A DNA stretch of 64,000 bases, taken from NCBI GenBank assembly GCA_001898625.1, contig MKUP01000032.1, positions 1 through 64,000 on the forward strand. The letters are read 5' to 3'. The translations under genes were made by a program, and so were the position numbers. The notes under the pieces were generated by a model. That model searched no databases and was not told the DNA's origin. It saw nothing but the letters and a program-made list of their open reading frames with translations. Shown piece by piece: positions 17,981 to 28,254 of this stretch. This DNA is from Burkholderiales bacterium 67-32. Its GTDB lineage: Bacteria; Pseudomonadota; Gammaproteobacteria; Burkholderiales; Burkholderiaceae_B. The first letter of the stretch is position 1, and every line of letters begins with the position of its first letter.

Positions 17981-19353
17981 CCGGTCGTGACCGCGGGGGT
18001 GTCCGTGTCCTCCCGTCCCGGGCGGGCGTGGCGGCCGCCGCGGCCGATGCCGTAATAGGCCAGGCCGCAGCTTTCCACGTACTCGGGGTCGTACAGGTTG
18101 CGGCCGTCGAAGATCGCGCGGGACTTGAGCTGGCCGGCCAGCCCTCGGAAATCGGGCGACTTGAACTCGCGCCATTCGGTCACCACCGCCAGCACGTCGG
18201 CGCCTTCGCAGGCCGCCCGCGCGCTGGGGACGATGACCAGGCCGGGATGATCGACGGCGCGGCGCGCGTTCTCGGCAGCGACCGGATCGTACGCGCGCAC
18301 GGTCGCGCCGTCGGCCACCAGTTCGCGCACCAGCGCGAGGCTGGGCGCCTCGCGTATGTCGTCGGTGTTGGGTTTGAAGGCCAGGCCCCACAGCGCGATG
18401 CAGCGGCCTTGCAGCGACGGGCCGAGGTGCTGGCGTATCTTCGCCGCCATGACGCGCTTCTGTTCCTCGTTCACCCGCTGCACGCTGTCGAGCAGCGGCG
18501 TGGATTCGCCGTGGTCGGCCGCCAGCCGGGCCAGCGCCTGGATGTCCTTGGGAAAGCACGAGCCGCCGTAGCCCACGCCCGCGTATAGAAAGTGGTGGCC
18601 GATGCGCGGGTCGGCGCCGGCGCCGTGGCGCACGGCCTCGATGTCCGCGCCCACCTTCTCGGCGATCCTGGCCAGCTCGTTCATCAGCGAGATGCGCGTG
18701 GCCAGCATGACGTTGGATGCGTACTTGGTGAACTCGGCCGAGCGCACGTCGGTGTGGATCAGGCGGTCGCGGTTGCGGTTGTAGGGCGAGTACAGCGCCG
18801 CCATCAGCCGCAGCGCGCGAGCGTCCTCGGTGCCGATGACGATGCGATCGGGGCGCTGGAAGTCGTCGACCGCGCTGCCTTCCTTCAGGAACTCCGGATT
18901 GGAGACGATGGAGACGCGCCATGCGGCGCCGCGCTCGCGCAGGGTGTGCTCGATCAGGGCTTGCACGCGGTGGCACGTGCCGACCGGCACGGTCGATTTC
19001 ACGACGACCACCATGTCGCGCGGGATCGATCGGCCCAGTTCGGCGCTGGCCTCGAGCACGTGGCCCAGGTCCGCCGAGCCGTCTTCGTCGGCCGGCGTGC
19101 CGACCGCGATGAAGACGATCTCCGCATCGCGCAGCGCGGCGGGCAGGTCATCGGTGAAAGCCAGGCGCCCGGCCTGCGCGTTGTGCGCGGCCATGTCGGC
19201 CAGCCCGGGTTCGAAGAAGGGGACGCCGCCTTCCCGCAGCACGCGCAGGCGTTCGGCATTGCGTTCGACGCAGACGACGCGGTTGCCCACGTCGGCCAGG
19301 CAGGCCCCGGTAACCAGGCCGACGTAGCCGGCCCCTATGATCGCGAGATTCAT
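17971..19353 (-). CDS. ugd: UDP-glucose 6-dehydrogenase
   Basis: About 460 residues from the ATG at 19353 (MNLAIIGAGYVGLVTG). It oxidises UDP-glucose to UDP-glucuronate with NAD+ for capsule, LPS or exopolysaccharide. The N-terminal Rossmann motif GAGYVGLVTG, the central KYASNVMLATRISLMNE, and the catalytic cysteine motif GYGGSCFPKD are all present. The tail after the C-terminal UDP-binding domain is rich in Gly/Arg. It is a single gene with no polysaccharide cluster around it. Confidence 0.94.
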   Translation of the reverse strand: MNLAIIGAGYVGLVTGACLADVGNRVVCVERNAERLRVLREGGVPFFEPGLADMAAHNAQAGRLAFTDDLPAALRDAEIVFIAVGTPADEDGSADLGHVLEASAELGRSIPRDMVVVVKSTVPVGTCHRVQALIEHTLRERGAAWRVSIVSNPEFLKEGSAVDDFQRPDRIVIGTEDARALRLMAALYSPYNRNRDRLIHTDVRSAEFTKYASNVMLATRISLMNELARIAEKVGADIEAVRHGAGADPRIGHHFLYAGVGYGGSCFPKDIQALARLAADHGESTPLLDSVQRVNEEQKRVMAAKIRQHLGPSLQGRCIALWGLAFKPNTDDIREAPSLALVRELVADGATVRAYDPVAAENARRAVDHPGLVIVPSARAACEGADVLAVVTEWREFKSPDFRGLAGQLKSRAIFDGRNLYDPEYVESCGLAYYGIGRGGRHARPGREDTDTPAVTTGYW

Positions 19354-19427
19354 GCCCCGATTTATATCGGGCGCGCATTGCAATCTGCTGACAGAGGCTT
19401 GTCATGCCCCCGCAACACAAGGGCTTG

Positions 19428-20498
19428 CTAGCGGCTGCGCTGGAACCAGAGCATGGACAGCACGCAGGCCAGGGTCAGCAGGACGACCGCGGCCGCGCTC
19501 AGCAGGGCGCTGAGTTCTGTTTCCTTGCGCTCCATCGAGAACTTGGCGTTGAGGTTGCGGTACACCGAACTCAGGTCCGCCTCGGAACTGGCCAGGAAGT
19601 ACTCGCCCCCTGTCATCTGCGCGACCGTGCGCAGCGTGGGCTCGTCCAGCCGGGCGAAGAACGACCAGCCCTCGTCGCCGATGGGCGCGCCCTGCTGGGT
19701 GCCGAAGCCCACGGTGTAGACGCGCACGCCCCGCTCGGCGGCCATGCGCGCGGCATCCAGCGGATCCGGGCCCGTGGTGCGCCGGCCGTCGCTCAGCAGG
19801 ATGATGGTGCCCGAGGTGTATGAACCCGGCAGCACGGGTTGCAGTTCCTTCTGCTTCTTCTTCGCCGCCTCGGCGGCGCCCGCCTGGTCGAGCGGGATGG
19901 CGCGCCGTCCCGCTCGGATGGAGGGGGTTTCGAAGATGACCGATTCGAGGTCGATGCCGTCGTCGGGGAACAGCATGGACAAGGCCAGGATCAGCCCGCT
20001 GCCGGTGGCGGTGGCGCGCTGCAGCTGGAAGCGATCGATGGCTTCGATCATGTCCTGGCGGTTGTCGGTAGGCGTCTGCACGACCGCGGCGGTGCCGGCG
20101 AACGAGACGATGCCCAGCCGCACGTTGGACGGCAGTTCGGAGATGAAGCGCTTGGCCGCCATTTGCGCGGCCACCAACCGGTTGGGGGCGATGTCGGCGG
20201 CCTGCATGCTGCGCGAGACGTCCACCGCCAGGACCACGGTGAGGCTGTCCGAGGGCAGGGTGACGGTGGCGGTCGGACGCGCGCACGCCAGCAGCGCCGC
20301 CGACATCGCCAGCAGGAACAGCAGCGGCGGAATGTGGCGTCGCAGCCGTTGGCCAGGGCCGATGGCGACCTTGGCGAGGCTCAGGCTGGCATAGCGGATG
20401 GCCGCCTTCTTGCGGCGGGCAAGCGCGTACAGGTAGAGGGCTACGAGCAGGGGAACGAGGAGCTGCAGCCAGAGCAGATCGGGCCAGAGAAACCGCAT
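19428..20498 (-). CDS. VWA-domain membrane protein (BatA/BatB-like)
   Basis: About 356 residues from the ATG at 20498 (AAGGAG is just upstream). Two N-terminal membrane segments (FLWPDLLWLQLLVPLLVALYL and IPPLLFLLAMSAALL) precede a von Willebrand A domain with the MIDAS motif DVSRS, and a final membrane helix. Partner of MoxR/DUF58 proteins of the Bat type. It is paralogous to the VWA protein at 23775-24827, and points away from that cluster. The charged KKKQKEL loop sits in an insert within the VWA domain. Confidence 0.85.
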   Translation of the reverse strand: MRFLWPDLLWLQLLVPLLVALYLYALARRKKAAIRYASLSLAKVAIGPGQRLRRHIPPLLFLLAMSAALLACARPTATVTLPSDSLTVVLAVDVSRSMQAADIAPNRLVAAQMAAKRFISELPSNVRLGIVSFAGTAAVVQTPTDNRQDMIEAIDRFQLQRATATGSGLILALSMLFPDDGIDLESVIFETPSIRAGRRAIPLDQAGAAEAAKKKQKELQPVLPGSYTSGTIILLSDGRRTTGPDPLDAARMAAERGVRVYTVGFGTQQGAPIGDEGWSFFARLDEPTLRTVAQMTGGEYFLASSEADLSSVYRNLNAKFSMERKETELSALLSAAAVVLLTLACVLSMLWFQRSR

Positions 20499-20737
20499 GA
20501 GTGCTCCTTGGCGCGCGGGAGTGTGTAACGTTGTCTTTAGTATGCCCACGAACCCTTGCGGCGGTAAAGGTATCTGCCCATGGTCGTCGTTTAAGTGTTA
20601 CCTTATTTTGGCCGGGCCCTCGTTCGATTGAACCGGGGGCGGTCCGGGTTGTCAGCCCTGAATACCCCAAGGGATTCCGGGCCGCGCCCTGGACGCGCGA
20701 CCGCATTCCGTGAAGAACGCCAAGCTGGACGGTAGTG

Positions 20738-21751
20738 ATGAAACGGGTTGCCCTATACAGCAGGACCGCCAGGCCCCCTTCGGTCGATGCCGCGCCGAAG
20801 GCCGAGGCCGATGCCGCGCGCCGTCCGGGATGGCCCAGACGCCTCCGGGACTGGACGGCCAGACACCGCTCCGCCTTTTTCGGCCTGGCCCTGCTCGCCG
20901 TCGCGGGCGGCCTGGTTTTCGTTTTGTTGCAACCTCAACAACGGCAGCTGACCCAGGACGACATCGATTCCGCGGTCCTGCATACCCTGCAGAACAAGAC
21001 GATGCCCTCGCGGCCGGCCAAGGCGGCCGAGGCCGTGCGCCAGTCGGTGGTGCAGATACGCGGCTACGGCGACGAGGGAGAAGCGGACGACGACGGTGCC
21101 AGGAAGGCCAAGCCGGCCGCGCCTCCCGCCAAGCCCAAGGCGGGCGGCAAGTCCAAGGGCAAGGGCAAGGACAGGCAGACGGCCAGGAACGAGGAAGGCA
21201 ACGCGCCCAGGCATGAAGGCAGCATAGGCTCGGGCGTGGTCATCGTCGACAGCGGCGTGATCCTGACCAATTTCCATGTCATCTCCGGTTCCAAACGCCT
21301 GAAGGTCACCTTCTTCGATGGCTACGAGGCCGATGCCGACGTGGTCGCCATCCAGCCGGACAAGGACCTGGCCGTGATCCGCGCCAAGTCCGTGCCCGAC
21401 GACCTGCCCGCTGCCACGCTGGGGTCCAGCCTGGACCTCGCGCCGGGCGACGAGGTCGTGGCGGTGGGGTTTCCATTCGGCATCGGGCCGTCGGTATCGT
21501 CGGGCGTGGTCTCGGGCCTGAACCGCGAGTTCGTCTCGGCCGAAGGGCGGCACGTGCTGACGCGGCTGATCCAGTTCGATGCCGCGGCCAACCCGGGCAA
21601 CTCCGGCGGGCCGCTGGTGAACATGAACGGCGAGGTCGTCGGCATCGTCACCGCGATCCTCAATCCGACCAATGCCGGCACCTTCGTCGGCATCGGTTTC
21701 GCCACCACGATAGAAAGCGCCGGCAGCGCGGTCGGCATGCCTCCCTTCTGA
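20738..21751 (+). CDS. S1C-type trypsin-like serine protease, membrane-anchored
   Basis: 337 residues from the ATG at 20738 (a GTG lies one codon before). One membrane helix at about 47-65 follows a cytoplasmic tail. A Lys/Pro/Gly-rich linker (AKPAAPPAKPKAGGKSKGKG) leads to a trypsin-like domain with a complete triad: His in LTNFHVIS, Asp in DKDLAVIR, Ser in NPGNSGGPL. It has no PDZ domain, unlike DegP/DegS. It is 20 bases upstream of moxR on the same strand and may act as a periplasmic protease of the MoxR/VWA system. Confidence 0.88.
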   Translation: MKRVALYSRTARPPSVDAAPKAEADAARRPGWPRRLRDWTARHRSAFFGLALLAVAGGLVFVLLQPQQRQLTQDDIDSAVLHTLQNKTMPSRPAKAAEAVRQSVVQIRGYGDEGEADDDGARKAKPAAPPAKPKAGGKSKGKGKDRQTARNEEGNAPRHEGSIGSGVVIVDSGVILTNFHVISGSKRLKVTFFDGYEADADVVAIQPDKDLAVIRAKSVPDDLPAATLGSSLDLAPGDEVVAVGFPFGIGPSVSSGVVSGLNREFVSAEGRHVLTRLIQFDAAANPGNSGGPLVNMNGEVVGIVTAILNPTNAGTFVGIGFATTIESAGSAVGMPPF

Positions 21752-21771
21752 CTCTTCACGACAGGACGCCT

Positions 21772-22762
<991 letters not shown>

Positions 22763-22788
<26 letters not shown>

Positions 22789-23758
22789 GCGGCCGGCCGA
22801 GCCGGCCAACGATGCGGCGGCCGCGCCGGCTCCGCCCAGGGCCGACGCCGAGGAACTGCTGCGCCGCCTGGAGTGGACCGTCATCCGTCGGCTGGACGGC
22901 GCGCTGCAGGGCGACTATCGCACCTTGTTCCGTGGCTTCGGCCTGGACCTGGCGGACCTGCGCGAATACCAGGCCGGCGACGACGTGCGCCACATCGACT
23001 GGAACGTCACGGCGCGCCTGCAATCGCCGCACGTGCGCGAATTCCAGGAGGACCGCGAGGTATCCGCGTGGTTCCTGCTGGACCTGTCGGGTTCGGTCGA
23101 TTTCGGGTCGGCCGGGGTGCGCAAGCGGGCGGTGCTGACCAGCTTCGTGGCCGTGCTGGCGCGGCTGCTGACGCGCTACGGCAACCGCGTGGGCGCGGTC
23201 CTGTACGGCGGCCAGGGCGAGGGCGCGATTCCCGCCCGCACCGGCCGGCGCCACGTGCTGCACGTGCTGGATCGCATCGGCGCGCTGCGGGCCGACGGCA
23301 AGTCGGGCGAGACGCGGCTGGGCGACCTGCTGGAGCGTTCGTTGTCGGCCATCGGCAGGCGCTCGGTAGTGTTCGTGGTCTCGGACTTCATCAGCGCCCC
23401 GGGCTGGGAGCAGACCCTGGGCGTGCTGGCCCAGCGCCACGAGGTCGTCGCGGTGCGCCTGTACGATCCGCTGGAGCAGGCCTTGCCCGACCTGGGCCTG
23501 GTGGTGCTGCAGGATGCCGAGACCGGTGAACAGCTTTTCGTCGACACCCACGACCCGGGCTTCCGGCGGCGCTTCGCCGCCGCCGCCGCGGAGCGCGAGA
23601 CGGCGCTGCGCAAGGCCCTGGCCGAGGCGGGCGTCGATTGCCTGGAACTCGCCACCGACGAGCGGCTGGACCAGGCGCTGCTGCATTTCATGCGGCTGCG
23701 CCGCCGGCGCAGCCAGCTCGTGGGTGGACTGAACGGGCCCTGGGCCCGAGATATCTGA
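22763..23758 (+). CDS. DUF58 domain protein of the MoxR-VWA cluster
   Basis: 331 residues of the DUF58 family. The signature GLDLADLREYQAGDDVRHIDWNVTAR is present, followed by the VWA-like FLLDLSGSVDFG metal site variant. It is cytosolic and links MoxR to the membrane VWA protein in related clusters. Overlaps moxR by 26 bases and is followed by the VWA gene 16 bases on. Confidence 0.9.
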
Positions 23759-23774
23759 ACCGGGAAGCATCTTC

Positions 23775-24827
23775 ATGGAGAACCTGCCCGCCTTGAGTTT
23801 CCTGTGGCCCAAGATGCTGTGGCTGCTGGTGCTGATACCGCCGCTGGCGTTCTGCTACTGGCGGCTGGACCGCCTGCGCCGCGGCATGGCCCTGCGCTAT
23901 CCCGCGCTGGACGTCGTGGGCGCCAGCGCCCGGCCGTCCCGGCTGCGCCGGATCCTGCCGCCGCTGTTGATGTTGCTCGGGCTATGCTCGCTCATCGTCG
24001 CGATGGCCCGCCCGCAGGCGCTGATGATGCTGCCGTCGCGGCTGGAGACCGTGGTGCTGGCCATGGACATGTCGGGCAGCATGCGGGCCGACGACATCAA
24101 GCCCACCCGCATCTATGCGGCCCAGCGGGCCGCCAAGGAGTTCGTCGACGGCCAGCCCGCCAACGTCAGCGTGTCGGTGGTCGCGGTGGCCGGCGCTGCG
24201 GCGGTGGTGCAGTCGCCCACGCGCAAGCGCGAGGACGTGATCGCCGCCATCGAGCGCCTGGAGCCCCAGCGCGGCACGGCGCTCGGCAGCGGCCTGATCA
24301 TCGCGCTGGCAACGGTGCTGCCCAATGCGGGCATCGACGTCGAGCGCTTTCTGGACGGCGGCAGCGCCCGGGGCCCGGCCGCCGCAGACCTGTCGGCGGC
24401 GGGGCGGGGCGACGCGGCGGTCCCGGGCTCGTATCCGTCGGGCGCCATCGTGCTGCTGTCCGACGGCCAGAACAACACGGGGCCCGATGCGCTGAAGGCG
24501 GCCGAGGTCGCCGCGGGCCACGGCGTGCGGATATTCACCGTGGGGATCGGGACGCCCGAGGGCACGACGCTGACGACCGACGGCTGGTCCATGCGCGTGC
24601 GGCTGGACGAGGACGTGCTCAAGAAGGTGGCCGACATGACCGGCGCGCAGTATTTCCAGGCCCAGGACGCGGGCGAACTCCGGAAGGTGTATCGCTCGCT
24701 CAGCGCCCGGCTGGCGTTCGACAAGCGCGACGTGGTCGAGATCACGGCGCTGTTCACCGCGCTGGGCGCCTTGCTGGCGGTGCTGTCGGGGCTGCTGTCG
24801 CTGTGGTGGTACGGCCGGGTGCAATAG
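23775..24827 (+). CDS. VWA-domain membrane protein (BatA-like)
   Basis: 350 residues. N-terminal membrane segments (FLWPKMLWLLVLIPPLAFCYW and ILPPLLMLLGLCSLIVAMARP) are followed by a von Willebrand A domain with MIDAS DMSGSM, and a C-terminal membrane helix. Third member of the moxR-DUF58-VWA operon. Closely similar in layout to the VWA protein encoded at 19428-20498, with the same insertion before the SGxIVLLSDG strand. Confidence 0.9.
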   Translation: MENLPALSFLWPKMLWLLVLIPPLAFCYWRLDRLRRGMALRYPALDVVGASARPSRLRRILPPLLMLLGLCSLIVAMARPQALMMLPSRLETVVLAMDMSGSMRADDIKPTRIYAAQRAAKEFVDGQPANVSVSVVAVAGAAAVVQSPTRKREDVIAAIERLEPQRGTALGSGLIIALATVLPNAGIDVERFLDGGSARGPAAADLSAAGRGDAAVPGSYPSGAIVLLSDGQNNTGPDALKAAEVAAGHGVRIFTVGIGTPEGTTLTTDGWSMRVRLDEDVLKKVADMTGAQYFQAQDAGELRKVYRSLSARLAFDKRDVVEITALFTALGALLAVLSGLLSLWWYGRVQ

Positions 24828-24908
24828 GCGCGGCAGGGGCGCGGTGTCATGACCACGTCATGTCCGTGTAGCAAAAAGAGGTGTTGGCCCGACCTTTCCA
24901 AGCGCCCC

Positions 24909-25829
24909 ATGAGCTACCAGCCGATTTCCGACCACGAAGAACTGATGCACCGCATCCACCGCGACCTGATCGACAGCTACGACGAAGAGCTGGAGATCGA
25001 ATTCGAGGACCGCGAGTGGGACGCCGAGGGCCAGCCGGCCCGGGTGGAAGAGGACCGCGACGCGCGGCGACGCTACTTCCGCGAGCTGTTCCGGCTCCAG
25101 GCCGAACTCGTCAAGCTGCAGGACTGGGTCGTGCATACCCGCCACAAGGTCGTCATCATCTTCGAGGGCCGCGACGCGGCGGGGAAGGGCGGCGTGATCA
25201 AGCGCATCACCCAGCGCCTGAATCCCCGCGTGTGCCGCGTGGCAGCGCTGCCCGCGCCCAACGACCGCGAACGCACGCAGTGGTATTTCCAGCGCTACGT
25301 GCCGCACCTGCCCGCCGCGGGCGAGATCGTGCTGTTCGACCGCAGCTGGTACAACCGCGCCGGCGTCGAGCGGGTGATGGGCTTCTGCAACGACGACGAA
25401 TACGAGGAATTCTTCCGCTCGGTGCCCGAGTTCGAAAGAATGCTGGTCCGCTCGGGCATACAACTGGTCAAGTACTGGTTCTCGATCACCGACGACGAGC
25501 AGCACCTGCGCTTTCTGGGCCGCATCCACGATCCGCTGAAGCAGTGGAAGCTCAGCCCCATGGACCTGGAGTCGCGCCGGCGCTGGGAGGACTACACGCG
25601 TGCGAAAGAGATCATGCTCGAGCGCACGCACATCGACGAGGCGCCGTGGTGGGTGGTGCAGGCCGTGGATAAGAAGAAGGCCCGGCTCAACTGCATCGAC
25701 CACCTGCTCAGTCTGGTTCCCTATCACGACACCCCCCATTCCCACATCGACCTGCCCCAGCGTGTGCGGCACGAGGACTACATCCGGCTGCCGGTGCCGG
25801 ACAACATGATGGTGCCCGAGCGCTACTGA
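24909..25829 (+). CDS. ppk2: Polyphosphate kinase 2
   Basis: 306 residues from the ATG at 24909 (MSYQPISDHEELMHR). PPK2 uses polyphosphate to phosphorylate nucleotides. Walker A is FEGRDAAGKGG, the Walker B region is IVLFDRSWYNRAGVERVMGF, and the lid has KYWFSITDDEQ. Length matches single-domain PPK2. It lies downstream of the MoxR cluster but 81 bases away. The alternative upstream start at 24849 adds a Cys-rich leader unlike the family. Confidence 0.92.
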   Translation: MSYQPISDHEELMHRIHRDLIDSYDEELEIEFEDREWDAEGQPARVEEDRDARRRYFRELFRLQAELVKLQDWVVHTRHKVVIIFEGRDAAGKGGVIKRITQRLNPRVCRVAALPAPNDRERTQWYFQRYVPHLPAAGEIVLFDRSWYNRAGVERVMGFCNDDEYEEFFRSVPEFERMLVRSGIQLVKYWFSITDDEQHLRFLGRIHDPLKQWKLSPMDLESRRRWEDYTRAKEIMLERTHIDEAPWWVVQAVDKKKARLNCIDHLLSLVPYHDTPHSHIDLPQRVRHEDYIRLPVPDNMMVPERY

Positions 25830-25880
25830 GCGGCGGCGCGCGGTTCGCGCTATCCTGGCCTTGGCGGCCCCTTGGGGCCG

Positions 25881-26219
25881 ATGGATGCCAAGGCCATGGA
25901 CAAGAACAATTTCCTGAAGATGATTGCCGCCGGCCGCGACAGCGCGCTGCTGCGGTTCACGCTGGGCAACCTCTACCTCGAAGAGGACGATGCCGCCGCG
26001 GCCGCCGAACACCTGCGGCGCGCGGTCGACCTGGATGCCGGCTATGCCGCCGCGTGGAAGCAACTCGGCAAGGCGCTGCTGGCGCTGGGGCGCGAGGACG
26101 AGGCACGCGCCGCCTGGGGCGACGGCATCGCGGCGGCGTCCGCCAAGGGTAGCGTGCAGGCGGTCAAGGAAATGCAGGTGCAGTTGCGGCGGCTGGACAA
26201 GAAGCGGCAGCCTTCCTGA
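25881..26219 (+). CDS. TPR repeat protein, small
   Basis: 112 residues from the ATG at 25881; ATG at 25896 (MDKNNFLKM) is an alternative with a closer AAGG. Two tetratricopeptide repeats are readable: LRFTLGNLYLEEDDAAAAAEHLRRAVDLD and AAWKQLGKALLALGREDEARAAW. TPRs mediate protein binding. It follows ppk2 with a 51-bp gap. No catalytic motif. Confidence 0.75.
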   Translation: MDAKAMDKNNFLKMIAAGRDSALLRFTLGNLYLEEDDAAAAAEHLRRAVDLDAGYAAAWKQLGKALLALGREDEARAAWGDGIAAASAKGSVQAVKEMQVQLRRLDKKRQPS

Positions 26220-26243
26220 GGCGTCTTCCAGCAGGAGCGGGCG

Positions 26244-27170
26244 CTAGGCCGGTGCGTCGTTCAGCCGTGCGAGTTGCCACAGGGACTCCGCGGCCGGCGC
26301 CATGTCGACATGCTGCCGGTACAGGCGGATCTCGGTGGCGACCTGCCACGAGGCATCGCCGGCCTCGACCAGCCGTCCATGGGCCAATGCCGGCGCCGCC
26401 AGGCTGCGCGGCAGCCAGGCCACACCCCGGCCTTCCAGGGCCAGGGCTTCCAGCAGCAGGGCATGCGGCGCGGTGAACACCGGGTGCAGCCGCGGGTCGC
26501 GCGCCGCGGCGCCCAGGCCGGCGCGCAGGATGCGGCCCAGGCCCGAGGCTTCGGCGTAGGCCAGCAGCGGGATGGGCCCATCCTGTCGCAGGTGATGGCG
26601 GGGAGAGCCCGAGGGCGTGGGGGCGCAGACGGGAACCAGCACATCGTCCGCCAGCCGCAGCACCGGACAAGCGGCCTCGTCCAGCCGGCCGGGCAACGCG
26701 GGGTGGGCGTGGCACAGCAGGAACTGGACCTTGCGCTGGAGCATCAGTTCCTCGCAGGCGGCCGTGCCGTCGGACATCATCTCCACCGCGCCCAGTTGCA
26801 GGCTGGTTTCCAGGCGCGCCAGCCATCCGGGCAGGAAAGACAGCGATAGGGCATGCGTGACCGCGATGCGCAGGCTGGCCACGCTCTGGTCATGCGCCAT
26901 GCGGGCCTTGATGCGGGCGGCCACCAGCCGGGCCAGCACGTCCTCGACCAGGGGCAGCAGGCGCCGGCCGGCGGGGGTGAGCGTGGCCGGGTGCGCGCCG
27001 CGGTCGATCAAGTCGGCGCCCACCCATTCCTCCAGCGCGCGAATGTGCCGGCTGAACGCCGGCTGCGCGATGGCGCGGGCCTCGGCCGCGCGCGAGAAGT
27101 TGCCGCTGTCGGCCAGCGCGACGAAATCTTCCAGCCATTCCAGGTCCAGGGGGCGATTGTCCGGTCCCAT
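26244..27170 (-). CDS. LysR-family transcriptional regulator
   Basis: 308 residues from the ATG at 27170 (MGPDNRPLDLEWLEDF). HTH residues 10-60 include ALADSGNFSRAAEARAIAQPAFSRHIRALEEWVG; the C-terminal effector domain follows. It is divergent from a DapA-like gene 70 bases away and is the likely activator of the DapA-like/Bug/SDR operon. The convergent TPR gene ends 24 bases from its stop. Confidence 0.88.
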   Translation of the reverse strand: MGPDNRPLDLEWLEDFVALADSGNFSRAAEARAIAQPAFSRHIRALEEWVGADLIDRGAHPATLTPAGRRLLPLVEDVLARLVAARIKARMAHDQSVASLRIAVTHALSLSFLPGWLARLETSLQLGAVEMMSDGTAACEELMLQRKVQFLLCHAHPALPGRLDEAACPVLRLADDVLVPVCAPTPSGSPRHHLRQDGPIPLLAYAEASGLGRILRAGLGAAARDPRLHPVFTAPHALLLEALALEGRGVAWLPRSLAAPALAHGRLVEAGDASWQVATEIRLYRQHVDMAPAAESLWQLARLNDAPA

Positions 27171-27240
27171 CGTGGGGTCTCGTCTCCGCGATAGTTGTAT
27201 GCATTTCGAGTATTGGACGCCACGCGGGCGGCCGGCAATG

Positions 27241-28215
27241 ATGGATTCTACCCACCGCAGCCTCATGGAGACCCGCTTGCCTTCCATCGCCAATTATCGC
27301 GGCATCATCCCCGCCATTGCCTGCCCCTTCACCCCGGATCACCGCATCGACGAACCCGTCCTGCGCAAGCTGGCCTCCTGGCTGGCCGGGCACGAGGGGG
27401 TCGTGGCGGTCATGACCAACGGCCATACCGGCGAGGTCTTCTCGCTGACCCCCGCGGAGCGGGCCGCCGTGACCCGCATCGTCGCCGACGAACTGCGCGG
27501 TCGGCTGCCGGTGATCTCGTCCATCGTCTGCGAAGGCCTGTCCGAGGCCGCCGAGCACGCGCGCGCCGCCGTCGAGGCAGGCGCGGCCGGGCTGGACGTG
27601 ATGCCGCCCCACCACTGGCTGCGCTTCGGCTTCACGTCCGGCCACGCCTTGCAGTATTTCGACGCCATCCACCGCGCGGCGCCGGGCGCCGACCTGGTCT
27701 GCCACGTGTATCCCGCCTGGACGCGCGCGGCGTATTCCTCGGCCCTGCTGGCCGACCTCGCCCGGCTGCCGTACGTGCAGGCCTTCAAGGTCGGGCAGCG
27801 CGACATGAACAAGTATGCGCGCGACATCCAGGCCATCCGCGACGTCGACGCCGGGAAGGCCATCCTGACCTGCCACGACGAATATCTGCTGGCTTCCATG
27901 GTGCAGGGCGTGGACGGTGCGCTGGTGGGCTTCGCCACCTTCATTCCGCAACTGATCGGCGATCTGTGGCGGGCGGTGCAGGAAGGCGACCTGAAGCGCG
28001 CCCAGCGGATCCAGGCCGTCATCACGCCGCTCAAGGATGCCGTGTACGGCGGCGGCGAACCCACCGGCGAGGCCCACGCCCGCATGAAGGCCGGCATGTA
28101 CCTGGCCGGCGTGCTGGACGACGCCACCGTCCGTCCGCCCACCGAGGCGCCCGATGCCAGGGAAATGGCGGCATTGCGCGCGGCGGTGGAGCAGGCCGGA
28201 CTGCTGCGGCGCTGA
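27241..28215 (+). CDS. Dihydrodipicolinate synthase/N-acetylneuraminate lyase family enzyme
   Basis: About 324 residues. Class I aldolase family forming a Schiff base with a lysine. The catalytic Lys is in QAFKVGQRD and the partner Tyr in HVYPAW; the pyruvate-binding motif region is TNGHTGEVFSLTP. Reaction not determined: DHDPS-type proteins outside lysine synthesis include sugar-acid dehydratases and aldolases. ATGs at 27238, 27241 and 27265 are possible starts. It is followed by a Bug receptor, implying uptake of the same acid. Confidence 0.82.
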   Translation: MDSTHRSLMETRLPSIANYRGIIPAIACPFTPDHRIDEPVLRKLASWLAGHEGVVAVMTNGHTGEVFSLTPAERAAVTRIVADELRGRLPVISSIVCEGLSEAAEHARAAVEAGAAGLDVMPPHHWLRFGFTSGHALQYFDAIHRAAPGADLVCHVYPAWTRAAYSSALLADLARLPYVQAFKVGQRDMNKYARDIQAIRDVDAGKAILTCHDEYLLASMVQGVDGALVGFATFIPQLIGDLWRAVQEGDLKRAQRIQAVITPLKDAVYGGGEPTGEAHARMKAGMYLAGVLDDATVRPPTEAPDAREMAALRAAVEQAGLLRR

Positions 28216-28254
28216 TCTGATTACAACCAGACATAGAACAAGACGGAGACAAAC